Part shown: piece after piece, positions 1-8,846 of the stretch
How positions within the stretch are numbered: position 1 is the stretch's first letter
Layout: each line of letters begins with the position of its first letter
Assembly: GCF_030406905.1 (NCBI RefSeq)
Contig: NZ_CP129137.1
Coordinates: forward strand, 2,545,001-2,609,000
DNA length: 64,000 bases
Source of the DNA: Streptomyces sp. HUAS CB01
GTDB lineage: Bacteria; Actinomycetota; Actinomycetes; Streptomycetales; Streptomycetaceae
Direction: 5' to 3'
Translations under genes and position numbers: made by a program
The notes under the pieces: generated by a model
Told to the model about the DNA's origin: nothing
Database searches by the model: none
What the model saw: the letters and a program-made list of their open reading frames with translations, nothing else

Positions 1-131
1 GCGTCCACGACGATCACCGAGAGCTCGGAGAGCGGGTGGATGCGCATCCGCGCGAGCGCGTAGCGGGCGATGTCGAGGATCGCCTGCTCGTCGACCTCGG
101 TTCCGGACTCGTTGTTGACGTCGATCGACAT
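1..131 (-). CDS. ybeY: endoribonuclease YbeY, N-terminal part only
   Basis: Only the first 43 codons are present; the gene runs off the left edge. The translation begins [16 protein letters not shown] and continues through [17 protein letters not shown], which matches my memory of Streptomyces YbeY. The family is a metal-dependent RNase acting in 16S rRNA 3'-end maturation and ribosome quality control; its zinc-binding HGxLHLxGYDH motif would lie in the missing part. The ATG at 131 lies 14 bp after the phoH stop, so the two genes are almost certainly one operon, as in most actinobacteria. Confidence 0.9.
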
Positions 132-145
132 GGTGCTGACCGGTT

Positions 146-1168
146 TCACTTCCCGTTGCTGCCGTTGCGGCTGTCGTACTGCTCGTAGGCGTCGACGATA
201 CGGCCCACGAGCTTGTGCCGGACGACATCCTGCGATGTCAGCATGGAGAAGTGCACGTCCGGGACGCCGTCCAGGATCTCCCGGACCTGACGCAGACCGC
301 TCTTGGTCCCGCCGGGCAGGTCGACCTGGGTGACGTCACCGGTGATCACGATCTTCGACTCGAAGCCGAGACGCGTCAGGAACATCTTCATCTGCTCCGG
401 ATTCGTGTTCTGCGCCTCGTCGAGGATGATGAACGCGTCGTTGAGCGTACGGCCGCGCATGTACGCCAGCGGCGCCACCTCGATCGTGCCCGCGGCCATC
501 AGGCGCGGGATCGAGTCCGGGTCGATCATGTCGTGCAGGGCGTCGTACAGCGGCCGCAGATACGGGTCGATCTTCTCGTAGAGCGTGCCGGGCAGGAAGC
601 CCAGGCGCTCGCCCGCCTCGACCGCGGGCCGGGTGAGGATGATCCGGTTGACCTGCTTGGACTGCAGCGCCTGCACGGCCTTGGCCATGGCGAGGTACGT
701 CTTGCCCGTACCGGCGGGGCCGATGCCGAAGACGACCGTGTGCTTGTCGATGGCGTCGACATAGCGCTTCTGGTTGAGCGTCTTGGGGCGGATGGTGCGG
801 CCGCGGCTGGACAGGATGTTCTGGGTGAGGACCTCGGAAGGGGTCTCGGCCGCCGCTCCCCCGCCTTCCTCGCGAAGCATGGCGATCGAGCGTTCCACGG
901 CGTCCTCCGTCATCGGCTGTCCGGTGCGGAGCACCAGCATCATCTCGTCGAAAAGGCGCTGGACCAGTGCGACTTGCCGCTCTTCGCCGACCGCACTGAT
1001 CACATTGCCGCGGACATGGATGTCCACGGTCGGGAACGCCTGCTCGATCACGCGCAGCAGGGAATCACCAGAACCGAGCACGGTCACCATCGGGTGCTTC
1101 GCGGGGACGGTGAAAAGGGCTCGTGCCTGCCCCGGCGCGAGGGTCTGGTCTGTGGGTGTCTGAGTCAT
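146..1168 (-). CDS. phoH: PhoH-family ATPase
   Basis: A 340-residue P-loop protein of the PhoH (PhoH2-like) family. Walker A is visible at about residues 148-157 ([10 protein letters not shown]) and Walker B at 247-251 (IILDE). An N-terminal region of about 120 residues resembles the family's nucleic-acid-binding part. Its biological role is not settled; PhoH proteins are linked to RNA metabolism, and the coupling to ybeY supports an RNA or ribosome role. The ATG at 1168 gives the usual MTQTP start. An upstream in-frame ATG at 1192 has AGGAGGT directly against it (1193-1199), too close for normal initiation, so the start is slightly uncertain. No other gene lies in the 269 bp upstream. Confidence 0.9.
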
Positions 1169-1437
1169 GGGCCGGCTCTCTGGCCTGCACATACCTCCTG
1201 TTGCAGGGTTCTCGCTGCTCGACAACCTCTGGGTTACCAGCGTACGACCCCGCGCGGACAGTCCCTAAGTGCTTTTCCGCACCGCCGCAGAACCCCCTCC
1301 CGTCCTGCCGCACGACCTCCGGGTACGGGGTGCCCGCCGGCACGGGGGGACGAGGTCCTGCCGAGGCCGGCGGCGGGGCCCGGCAGGCCGAGGGGAGGCA
1401 TGAGCGGGGCGGGGCCGGCCGGGGACACCGCGGCGGC

Positions 1438-2547
1438 TCAGACCGGCCGCCGGAAGCCGATCGTCGGGACCGCCCGGCGCAGCGGCCAGGGGCGGTCGGG
1501 GGCGGGCAGGAGCCGGGCCAGGAAGGCGTAGCGGGCGAGCGCCTCGGGGTCCTGGTCCGCGCAGCCCCGGACGTACTGCCACCAGGCCGCCACCTCGGAC
1601 CAGCCGGGCGCGGACAGCGAACCGCCGAACTCCTGGACGGACAGCGCCGCGGTCAGCCCGGCGAAGGCGAGACGGTCCGCGAGGGGCCAGCCGGCGAGGG
1701 TGCCCGTGACGAAGCCCGCCACGAAGACGTCACCGGCACCCGTGGGGTCCAGCGCCTCCACGGCGATCGCCGGCACCTCGGCCGTCTCGCCCGTGGCGCC
1801 GTCCACGGCGTACGCGCCGTCGGCGCCGAGCGTGACGACGGCGAGGGGCACCTTCTCGGCCAGCACCCGGGCGGCCGCGCGCGGGCAGTCGGTGCGGGTG
1901 TACCGCATCGCCTCGGCGGCGTTGGGCAGGAAGGCCTCGCACCGTTCGAGGTCGGGCAGGGCGCGGAGGTCCCAGCGGCCGGTCTCGTCCCAGCCCACGT
2001 CGGCGAAGATCCGGGCACCCTGGCCCGCCGCCTCCGCGATCCAGGGCTCCAGCCGGCCGGGCACGAGGGAGGCCACGGCGGCCCGGGCCCGGGGCACCGC
2101 CGCCGGGGCGGTCTCGGACAGCGGGGCCTCGTGGCCATGGGACACCATCGTGCGCTCGCCCTCGTACGCCATGGAGACCGTCACCGGGGAGTGCCAGCCG
2201 GGCACGGTCCGCGACAGGGACAGATCGATGCCCTCGCCCTGTTCCAGGGCGTCCCAGCAGTAGTCGCCGTAGAAGTCGTCGCCGAAGGCCGCGGCGAGGG
2301 AGGTGCGCAGCCCGAGCCGCGCGAGCGCGGTGGCCATGTTGGCGACGCCGCCCGGGCTCTGGCCCATGCCGCGCGCCCATGTCTCGGTGCCGCGCACCGG
2401 AGCGGTGTCCAGTCCGGTGAAGACGATGTCGAGGAAGACCGTGCCGGTGAGGAAGACGTCGCACGCCGGATCCCCTCCGGTGCGCAGGGCACCCAACGGG
2501 TCGACGTGCGCGGCGTGTTGCTGCTGCTCTCCGTCGGTCGTGATCAC
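1438..2547 (-). CDS. PfkB-family carbohydrate kinase
   Basis: A 369-residue ribokinase-like sugar kinase. The first glycine-rich signature is seen around SPGGVANMATALARLG, and the second, catalytic signature DPTGAGDVFVAGF near residue 280 holds the general-base Asp. The family phosphorylates sugars or nucleosides with ATP in the cytoplasm; the substrate cannot be told from sequence. I chose the GTG at 2547 because GGAG sits 5 bases upstream; the frame stays open further up but the extra residues do not look like protein. It is divergent from the MFS transporter across about 335 bp and may share its regulation. Confidence 0.85.
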   Translation of the reverse strand: MITTDGEQQQHAAHVDPLGALRTGGDPACDVFLTGTVFLDIVFTGLDTAPVRGTETWARGMGQSPGGVANMATALARLGLRTSLAAAFGDDFYGDYCWDALEQGEGIDLSLSRTVPGWHSPVTVSMAYEGERTMVSHGHEAPLSETAPAAVPRARAAVASLVPGRLEPWIAEAAGQGARIFADVGWDETGRWDLRALPDLERCEAFLPNAAEAMRYTRTDCPRAAARVLAEKVPLAVVTLGADGAYAVDGATGETAEVPAIAVEALDPTGAGDVFVAGFVTGTLAGWPLADRLAFAGLTAALSVQEFGGSLSAPGWSEVAAWWQYVRGCADQDPEALARYAFLARLLPAPDRPWPLRRAVPTIGFRRPV

Positions 2548-2882
2548 GGTGGCTCCCGGATTGCCGTGCGGTGCGGTGCACAGAGCGGTGTGAATCAAGC
2601 CAGTGTGCCTGATCCGGGTCCTCGCGTAAGGCGTCCGGAACCCGGGTCGGGACCGGCCCCGGACGGGCTCTGACCACGAAAAAGCGTCTCTGCTACCCGA
2701 CTGATCACAGCACAAACCAGATGTGTCCCGCATCACAGCGTCTCCGCTTCTCCGCCGCCGGGAGCGCTTGATACAAATTGGCGCGCGTTCCCGTGCAGAA
2801 GACACCGGGCGCTCCTCCCTCCTCCTCGCCCAAGGGCGCGGTGGATCCCCCTGCCTTCAGCCCTTTGTTCCCGGGAACGCCC
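2548..2882. other. divergent intergenic region without a gene
   Basis: This 335-bp gap separates the divergent sugar kinase and MFS genes. The part from about 2680 to 2790 is noticeably less G+C rich than the flanks, as expected for promoters. I see no RNA gene, strong repeat or convincing coding frame here. Confidence 0.5.
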
Positions 2883-4169
2883 ATGTCCTCGCGCCTGCGC
2901 GCCGCGTGGCCGCTCGTCGCCGTCTTCGCCGTCGGCTACCTCGCCTCCTACCTCCTCCCCACCGTCGTCGGCCGGCTCTCCGCCGGGCTCGGCCTCACGC
3001 CCGCCCAGGCCGGACTCGTCGGCTCCGTCCTGCTGTTGGCTTCCTCGGCCGCCGGCTTCACGCTCGCGTCACGGGTCGAGCGGTTCGGTCCGCGCCGGCT
3101 CGCCCGGACGGGACTGGTCCTCGCCTTCACGGGCTACGGCGCGGCCGCGCTGACGTCCGATGTCCCCGTGGTCGTCACCGGCGTCGCGCTGGGCGGCCTC
3201 GGCTCCGGCACGGCGACCGCGGTCGCCGCGGCGGGCATCGCCGCCCAGCGCGACCCGCACCGGGTGTCCGCGCTCGGTCTGCTCTCGGTGTCGGCGACCG
3301 CCGGCGCCCTGTATCTGACGATCCCGCGGCTCGGCGGCGGCCATGCGCTGCCGTTCGCGGCTCTCGCTGTGGCGGCACTCGCGGCATGGGCCGCGACGAG
3401 GCGGCTGGACTGCCCCGGGGCCCGGGTGAGCGTGCCGGGCGTCCGGGGAGTGCCGGACCCGCGTCCCTCCCGGCCCCCGCTCCCCCACCTCCGCTCCGGG
3501 GCGGTGCTCGCGGCCGCGATGCTCTGCTGGGCGATGGCGCAGAACGCACTGTGGGGCGTGAGCGGCCGGATAGGCACCACTCAGGCCGGACTGAGCGAGG
3601 TCACCGTCGGCGCGGTCTTCGCCGTGGCGCTCGGCGCCGGACTCATCGGTGTCGTCGTCGCCGGTGCCGTGGGCGCACGGTGCGGGCGGGCGGTGCCGAT
3701 CGGCGTGGGCACGGCACTCATCGCCTGCTGCATCGTGGTCAGTTCGTCCGCGCGCGGCCTGGTCGCCTTCGCCGTGGGCGAGATCCTGTGGAACACCTTC
3801 TACCCGGTGGTGCTCTCGTACCTCATCGGCCTCGCCGCCTCGCTCGACACCCGCGGGCGCTGGGCCGTCCTCGTCGGCTCGGCGTCGTCGCTGGGGGTGG
3901 CGTGCGGCCCGATGGTGGGCAGCCTGCTGTCGGCGCACGCCGGTTACCCGGGCATGGGACTCGTGCTGTGCGCGGCCCTGCTGGTCGTGGCGGTGCCGAT
4001 GACCGCGGTCGCCGTGCACGTCTCGGGCCGGCGCCTGGTGCCCGTGCCCCTGCCGGTGCCCGCCGCGATCCGGCGCCGCACCGCGGCGGCGCCGGCGGTG
4101 CTCGCGGAGATCACCGTCCCGGTCGCGGAGACCGCCCCGGCCGGCACGGCGAAGGTCCTGGCCTCCTGA
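2883..4169 (+). CDS. MFS transporter
   Basis: A 428-residue integral membrane protein with the hydrophobic helix pattern of a 12-segment major facilitator. A conserved-looking loop SRVERFGPRRLARTG follows helix 2, as in motif A of exporters. The tail after helix 12 is short and rich in Ala, Pro and Val. The substrate is unknown. I chose the ATG at 2883 (MSSRLRAAW) because it is followed at once by helix 1; in-frame TTG (2778) and GTG starts upstream would add a low-complexity extension. Ribosome-binding support for the chosen start is weak (GGGA). Confidence 0.8.
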   Translation: MSSRLRAAWPLVAVFAVGYLASYLLPTVVGRLSAGLGLTPAQAGLVGSVLLLASSAAGFTLASRVERFGPRRLARTGLVLAFTGYGAAALTSDVPVVVTGVALGGLGSGTATAVAAAGIAAQRDPHRVSALGLLSVSATAGALYLTIPRLGGGHALPFAALAVAALAAWAATRRLDCPGARVSVPGVRGVPDPRPSRPPLPHLRSGAVLAAAMLCWAMAQNALWGVSGRIGTTQAGLSEVTVGAVFAVALGAGLIGVVVAGAVGARCGRAVPIGVGTALIACCIVVSSSARGLVAFAVGEILWNTFYPVVLSYLIGLAASLDTRGRWAVLVGSASSLGVACGPMVGSLLSAHAGYPGMGLVLCAALLVVAVPMTAVAVHVSGRRLVPVPLPVPAAIRRRTAAAPAVLAEITVPVAETAPAGTAKVLAS

Positions 4170-4407
4170 GACGGGCGACGGCGCGTCCTCGGGGGTGCGC
4201 GCCGTCGCTCCGGTCCCGTGCCACCGGCCGGGTGGCACGGGAACCCCCCTCGCGGGACGCGCCGGGCGGCCCGGGCGCGGGCGGGCCGGACACCCACCAC
4301 GGCCAGCCGGCTGCGGGCGTACGGTCCGCCGCCCGGGGCCGGTGCGCCGCACGTCCCGGCGCCGCCCGCCCGGGCGCCGGACCGGGCCGCGTACTCGACG
4401 CCCCGCG

Positions 4408-5409
4408 TCACTCCCGGTCGAAGTCGTAGCCGGCGACCTCCGCGAGACAGCGTTCGCGGCGCTCCTCGTCGTGGTCCAGGAAGGCGGCGCGGAAGGAGTT
4501 CCGGGCCAGTCCCCGCAGCTGCTCCTGGGTCAGCCCGAGCGCCTCGCGCACCGCGTGGAAGGTGTCGCCGACGTAGCCGCCGAAGTAGGCGGGGTCGTCG
4601 GAGTTCACGGTGACCAGCAGGCCGGCGTCCATCATGGCCCGCAGCGGGTGGTCCTCCAGGGTGTCGACGGCGCGCAGGCGGACGTTCGAGAGCGGGCAGA
4701 GCGTGAGCGGGACCTGCTCGCGGGCCAGCCGTTCGACCAGCTCGGGATCCTCCATCGACCGCAGTCCGTGGTCGATCCGTTCGACGCCGAGGACGTCCAG
4801 CGCCTCGCGCACGTACGCGGGCGGCCCCTCCTCCCCGGCGTGGGCGACCTTCCGCAGGCCGAGGGACTCGGCGGCCGCGTACACCTCGCGGAACTTCGAC
4901 GGCGGGTGCCCCACTTCGGCCGAGTCGAGACCGACACCGGTGATGTGGTGCAGATAGGGCTTCGCGGCGTCGAGCGTCTCCATCGCGGACTCCGCCGACC
5001 GGTCGCGCAGGAAGCACATGATCAGCCGGGTGGAGACGCCGTGCCGCTCCTCGGCGCGGTCCAGCGCGTGCGCGAGGCCCTCGACGACCGTGCCGATCGG
5101 CACCCCGCGCTCCGTGTGGGCCTGCGGGTCGAAGAAGATCTCGGCGTGCCGCACCCCCTGGGCCGCGGCCCGCGCCAGATACGCGTCGGCGAGCTCCGTG
5201 AAGTCGTCCGCGGTGTGCAGGACGGCCATCAGCCCGTAGTACAGGTCCAGGAAGGACTGCAGGTCGCTGAAGAGGTAGGCCCTGCGCAGCGCGTCGGTGT
5301 CGGCGTACGGCAGGTCGACGCCGTTGCGTTCGGCCAGGGCGAAGGCGAGCCCGGGTTCGAGGGTGCCCTCGATGTGCAGGTGCAGTTCGGCCTTGGGGAT
5401 CAGTGACAT
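4408..5409 (-). CDS. adenine deaminase-type member of the adenosine deaminase family
   Basis: A 333-residue zinc amidohydrolase. The zinc ligands are seen as His10 and His12 (HLHIEGTLEP), His190 (HAGEEGPP) and Asp271 (VNSDDPAY), with catalytic Glu193 and His214. The segment SAEVGHPPSKF at 163-173 is typical of bacterial and fungal adenine deaminases, whereas true adenosine deaminases carry a different sequence there. I therefore expect adenine to hypoxanthine conversion in purine salvage, although the usual automatic name would be adenosine deaminase. A third relative in Streptomyces acts on aminofutalosine in menaquinone synthesis; this protein looks less like that. RNase Z lies 30 bp upstream on the same strand. 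Confidence 0.82.
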   Translation of the reverse strand: MSLIPKAELHLHIEGTLEPGLAFALAERNGVDLPYADTDALRRAYLFSDLQSFLDLYYGLMAVLHTADDFTELADAYLARAAAQGVRHAEIFFDPQAHTERGVPIGTVVEGLAHALDRAEERHGVSTRLIMCFLRDRSAESAMETLDAAKPYLHHITGVGLDSAEVGHPPSKFREVYAAAESLGLRKVAHAGEEGPPAYVREALDVLGVERIDHGLRSMEDPELVERLAREQVPLTLCPLSNVRLRAVDTLEDHPLRAMMDAGLLVTVNSDDPAYFGGYVGDTFHAVREALGLTQEQLRGLARNSFRAAFLDHDEERRERCLAEVAGYDFDRE

Positions 5410-5439
5410 CGGGTGCTCGCTCGGACGTCGGCGGGTGGA

Positions 5440-6348
5440 TCAGGCTTCGCGTTTGGGGACCGGGACCCGTACGAGGTCCTGGGCCACGGACAGCTCGCCC
5501 TCGAAGCCGGCGGCACGGGCCTGCCGCTCGAACTCGTCGGGTTCGCTGTAGCGCTGCGAGAAGTGTGTCAGCACCAGGTGCCGTACGCCCGCATCGCGCG
5601 CCACACGGGCCGCCTGTCCCGCCGTGAGGTGACCGTGGTCCGTGGCCAGCGCGACGTCCTCGTCGAGGAACGTCGACTCGATCACCAGCATGTCGCAGCC
5701 CTCGGCCAGCTCCTGTGCCCCGTCGCAGAGCCGGGTGTCCATGACGAACGCGAACCGCTGACCGCGCCGCACCTCGCTGACGTCCTCCAGCACGACACCG
5801 CCGAGGGCGCCCTCCCGCTGGATGCGGCCCACGTCGGGCCCCTTGATGCCGTGCGCGGCAAGGCGCTCGGGCAGCATGCGGCGCCCGTCGGGCTCCGTCA
5901 GCCGGTAGCCGAAGGACTCGACGGGATGGTCGAGACGGCGTGCCTCCAGCGTGTACGAGGGCGTCTCGGCCAGGATGCCGCCGGCGGTGACCGGCGCCTC
6001 CGCGAGCCGGACCGTCTCGCGGTAGGCCGTCGCGTACCGGAGCCGTTCGAAGAAGCGCTGCCCGCTCGCCGGGTAGTGGGCGGTGACCGGGTGCGGCACC
6101 TGGTCGAGGTTGATGCGCTGGATCACCCCGGCGAGGCCGAGTGAGTGGTCACCGTGGAAGTGGGTGACGCAGACCCGGTTGATGTCGTGCGCGGCGACCC
6201 CGGCCCTCAGCATCTGCCGCTGGGTACCCTCGCCCGGGTCGAACAGGATGCCCTCGCCGTCCCAGCGCAGCAGATAGCCGTTGTGGTTGCGGTGCCGCGT
6301 GGGAACCTGGCTGGCCGTGCCGAGCACGACCAGTTCGCGTACGGACAA
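5440..6348 (-). CDS. rnz: ribonuclease Z (tRNA 3' processing)
   Basis: A 302-residue metallo-beta-lactamase-fold nuclease. The zinc motif HFHGDH lies at 63-68, [10 protein letters not shown] precedes it, and LTHFSQRY near the C-terminus is the usual RNase Z box. It cuts tRNA precursors after the discriminator base, which matters for tRNAs without an encoded CCA such as the two tRNA-Ala genes in this window. The start is a TTG at 6348, giving [10 protein letters not shown], with GGAG 6 bases upstream. Starting further up would overlap the HIT gene and add unrelated residues. Confidence 0.92.
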   Translation of the reverse strand: MSVRELVVLGTASQVPTRHRNHNGYLLRWDGEGILFDPGEGTQRQMLRAGVAAHDINRVCVTHFHGDHSLGLAGVIQRINLDQVPHPVTAHYPASGQRFFERLRYATAYRETVRLAEAPVTAGGILAETPSYTLEARRLDHPVESFGYRLTEPDGRRMLPERLAAHGIKGPDVGRIQREGALGGVVLEDVSEVRRGQRFAFVMDTRLCDGAQELAEGCDMLVIESTFLDEDVALATDHGHLTAGQAARVARDAGVRHLVLTHFSQRYSEPDEFERQARAAGFEGELSVAQDLVRVPVPKREA

Positions 6349-6377
6349 GATGGGCTCCGTGCCTGTTCGGTGGCGCT

Positions 6378-6737
6378 CTACCCGGGCGGCCATTCCAGCC
6401 CGCGGCCGCCGAGGACGTGGGCGTGCGTGTGGAACACGGTCTGGCCGGCACCGGCGCCGGTGTTGAAGACGATACGGAAGCCGGAGCCGTCGACCTTGTC
6501 CGTCGCGGCGACCTCGGCGGCCTCGCGCAGTATGTCGGCGGCGATGCCCGGCTCGGCCGCGGCGAGGGTGGCGGCGTCCGGGTAGTGGACCTTGGGGATC
6601 ACCAGCACGTGCGTCGGTGCCTGCGGGTTGATGTCCCGGAAGGCGACGGTCGTCTCCGTCTCGCGGACGACGGTGGCCGGCACCTCCCCCGCCACGATCT
6701 TGCAGAACAGGCAGTCGGCTTGCGGTTCTCCCGCCAT
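6378..6737 (-). CDS. HIT-family nucleotide hydrolase
   Basis: A 119-residue protein with the histidine triad HTHAHVLGG at 103-111 and an N-terminal CLFCKI zinc-type Cys pair. This is the Hint/PKCI branch of the HIT family, which hydrolyses adenosine phosphoramidate-like nucleotides. The ATG has a GAAGGGG ribosome site. It lies 29 bp upstream of rnz and is probably cotranscribed with it. The length is normal for the family. Confidence 0.9.
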   Translation of the reverse strand: MAGEPQADCLFCKIVAGEVPATVVRETETTVAFRDINPQAPTHVLVIPKVHYPDAATLAAAEPGIAADILREAAEVAATDKVDGSGFRIVFNTGAGAGQTVFHTHAHVLGGRGLEWPPG

Positions 6738-6890
6738 GGTCCGGGCCCCTTCACGACTCCGACGATCAGTGGAACTGCATGGTATCGGTGCCGGGGTCCG
6801 CCGCCGGCGCGGCCGGGGGCGGACCGCGCCGGGCGGGGGCGCGGGACCTGTCCGGCTCGCCGGGCCGGGGATGCGTCGGCCGGCTCCCTC

Positions 6891-7439
6891 CTACCCGAGC
6901 GGGGTGCGGGTCTCCGTGACGGTGACGGTCACCGTGACCGTGGGGCGCGGCGCTCCTCCGTCCCCCGGCGCCGGCGGCGGGGGCGCCGGTGTCCTGCTGG
7001 GGGTGGGCACCGGGGCGTTGCAGTCGCCGAGGACGTAGGCGCGGAAGACCCGGCGGCCGTCGGACTTCGCCGTGAGGTCGCCGTGCACGCACCGGCCGCC
7101 GATCTCCTGGGTGACCGTGCCGCCGATGGTGATCTTCCCACCGTCGTCGGTCTCGCCCTCGCAGTCGACACCGGCCGCCGCACGGGCCGAGGGGGAAGCG
7201 CTCGCACCGCTGTCGAGCCGCGCGGCACAGCTGAGCCACCGGACGCGTACGCCCTCGTTCTGCAGGGCCCGCGTTCCCGCGATGTCGGTGGTGTACGACA
7301 CCGCCATCGCGCTCAGGCCGCCGGACGTCCCGGGTTCACACGCCACGAGGCCGGACGCCGTCCCGGCCGCGCAGACGGCGGTGGCGAGAACGCGGAGCAC
7401 GGGGAGCACGCTGCGGGGGACACGGAAAGGGGCCGTCAT
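6891..7439 (-). CDS. putative lipoprotein of unknown function
   Basis: The 182-residue product starts MTAPFRVPRSVLPVL, has a hydrophobic stretch, and a lipobox LVAC with Cys34, so it is predicted to be a secreted lipoprotein. The middle part holds several Cys (for example GVDCEGET, GRCVHGD, GDCNAP), which suggests disulphides outside the cell. The tail is Pro-rich followed by a Thr-Val repeat (TVTVTVTVTET). I do not recognise the family. It is divergent from the next gene across 64 bp. The start was chosen for the signal peptide; the ribosome site is poor. Confidence 0.6.
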   Translation of the reverse strand: MTAPFRVPRSVLPVLRVLATAVCAAGTASGLVACEPGTSGGLSAMAVSYTTDIAGTRALQNEGVRVRWLSCAARLDSGASASPSARAAAGVDCEGETDDGGKITIGGTVTQEIGGRCVHGDLTAKSDGRRVFRAYVLGDCNAPVPTPSRTPAPPPPAPGDGGAPRPTVTVTVTVTETRTPLG

Positions 7440-7503
7440 GGGCGGCAGCGTGCCAGGGGCGGACGGGGCGTGGTAGTCCGTTTGCGGCCAACGGCCCCGT
7501 ACC

Positions 7504-7866
7504 GTGGGCCGTACGGGTGAGGCGCGCAGGGTCCGCAGGCTGGTCGTCGACGGCGCCGTCTGGTTCTGGTCGCTGCGGCATTCGCACCGGGACGGCACGT
7601 GCCGCGATGCGCTGTCCCTCACCCGCGAGGGCACCGGCAGCCGGCTGCGGATCGTCTTCCGGGCGGGCGACGGGCGGATCGTGTCCGGCGGCGCGTACTG
7701 GAGCGGCGGTTCGGTCGGCGCCGTGAGCGGAGGGGACACGAACCTCCACGAGCCTGGCGTCGTACGGAAGTTGCTCCGGGCTGCGCCGGCCGCCGGTGCC
7801 GAGCCTCCGGCCGAGATCGACGGCTGGCCGCTGTTCGACGCGGTCGTCGGGCAGGACGGCACGTAG
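7504..7866 (+). CDS. conserved protein of unknown function
   Basis: A 120-residue soluble protein containing RRLVVDGAVWFWSLRH, then LRIVFR, NLHEPGVVRKLL and a terminal EIDGWPLFDAV. I recall similar short proteins in other streptomycetes, always unnamed. There is no membrane segment and no catalytic motif that I recognise. The GTG at 7504 is the only usable start in frame and has a weak ribosome site, so the N-terminus is uncertain. It converges on rsmE across 248 bp that hold a hairpin and a direct repeat. Confidence 0.6.
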   Translation: MGRTGEARRVRRLVVDGAVWFWSLRHSHRDGTCRDALSLTREGTGSRLRIVFRAGDGRIVSGGAYWSGGSVGAVSGGDTNLHEPGVVRKLLRAAPAAGAEPPAEIDGWPLFDAVVGQDGT

Positions 7867-7948
7867 GCCCCCGGGACGGGCGTTCGTACTCGGGAGCCGG
7901 GGAGTGCGAGCCGAGGGCGGCCGATCGACGGACCGGGGAGCGCTGCCG

Positions 7949-7977
7949 ACGAGTTGAGGCGTGGTCCACGAACTCGT
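7949..7977. terminator. stem-loop between convergent genes
   Basis: An outer 7-bp stem (ACGAGTT with AACTCGT) and an inner 5-bp stem (CGTGG with CCACG) form a stem-loop between the convergent genes ending at 7866 and 8115. It could terminate transcription from either side. There is no T-tract. Confidence 0.45.
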
Positions 7978-7988
7978 GAGCGGTGTGG

Positions 7989-8060
7989 ACGAGTCGAGCA
8001 GCCCGGCCGACCGACGCGGAGCCGGGCGTACGAGTCGAGCAGCCCGGCCGACCGACGCGG
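7989..8060. repeat. 31-bp direct repeat, two copies
   Basis: Two identical 31-bp copies at 7989-8019 and 8030-8060 are separated by 10 bp. Each starts ACGAGTCGAGCAGCCC and ends CGACGCGG. They lie in the convergent gap next to the hairpin at 7949. Confidence 0.9.
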
Positions 8061-8114
8061 GGCGGCCTGCCGGGCGTCACCCCTCGAGGCAGCGCGCCCT
8101 CCGGGCGTACCGGC

Positions 8115-8846
8115 TCAGGACCAGCGCCCGGTACGGCCCAGCAGCAGGGCGGACGCCGCCGTGCCCGCGGTGGAGGTCCGCAGGACGCTCCTGCCCAGGC
8201 GGCAGGGCCTGGCGCCCGCTTCGGCGAACGCGGCCAACTCCTCGGGGGAGACGCCCCCTTCGGGTCCCACGACGAGCACGATGTCCCCGGACGCCGGCAG
8301 CCGCGCTGTGGCGAGCGGTTCCGCGCCCTCCTCGTGCAGCACGACCGCGAGGTCCGCCTCGGCGAGCAGGCGTGCGACCTGCTTGGTCGTGGCGGCTTCG
8401 GCGACCTCGGGGAAACGGAGCCGGCGCGACTGCTTGCCCGCCTCACGGGCCGTGGAACGCCACTTGGCGAGCGACTTGGCGCCGCGGTCGCCCTTCCACT
8501 GCGTGATGCAGCGGGCGGCCCCCCACGGCACGATCACGTCCACACCGGTCTCGGTCATGGTCTCGACGGCGACCTCACCGCGGTCGCCCTTGGGCAGGGC
8601 CTGGACGACCGTGATCCGGGGCGTGGGCTCCGGCTCCTCGCGCAGCTCGGTGACGGTGACGTCGAGGCGGTCCTTGCCGTCGACGGCGGCGACGGTGCCG
8701 TAGCCGCCGGTGCCCCGGCCGTCGGTGAGGACGATCTCCTCGCCCACGCGCAGACGGCGTACGGAGACGGCGTGCCGGCCCTCGGGCCCGTCCAGGGTGA
8801 CGGTGCCGGTGCGGACGCTCTCGACCAGGAAGACGGGGGCGGTCAC
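8115..8846 (-). CDS. rsmE: 16S rRNA (uracil1498-N3)-methyltransferase RsmE
   Basis: A 243-residue SPOUT methyltransferase. The trefoil-knot SAM motif is seen as VGPEGGVSPEELAAF, followed by LGRSVLRTSTA, and an N-terminal PUA-like part precedes it. The family methylates U1498 of 16S rRNA in the assembled 30S subunit. The GTG start at 8846 overlaps the stop of the upstream gene in GTGA, a 4-base overlap that implies translational coupling. The frame is also open upstream, inside the previous gene, but that reading is only a shadow. Confidence 0.92.
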   Translation of the reverse strand: MTAPVFLVESVRTGTVTLDGPEGRHAVSVRRLRVGEEIVLTDGRGTGGYGTVAAVDGKDRLDVTVTELREEPEPTPRITVVQALPKGDRGEVAVETMTETGVDVIVPWGAARCITQWKGDRGAKSLAKWRSTAREAGKQSRRLRFPEVAEAATTKQVARLLAEADLAVVLHEEGAEPLATARLPASGDIVLVVGPEGGVSPEELAAFAEAGARPCRLGRSVLRTSTAGTAASALLLGRTGRWS

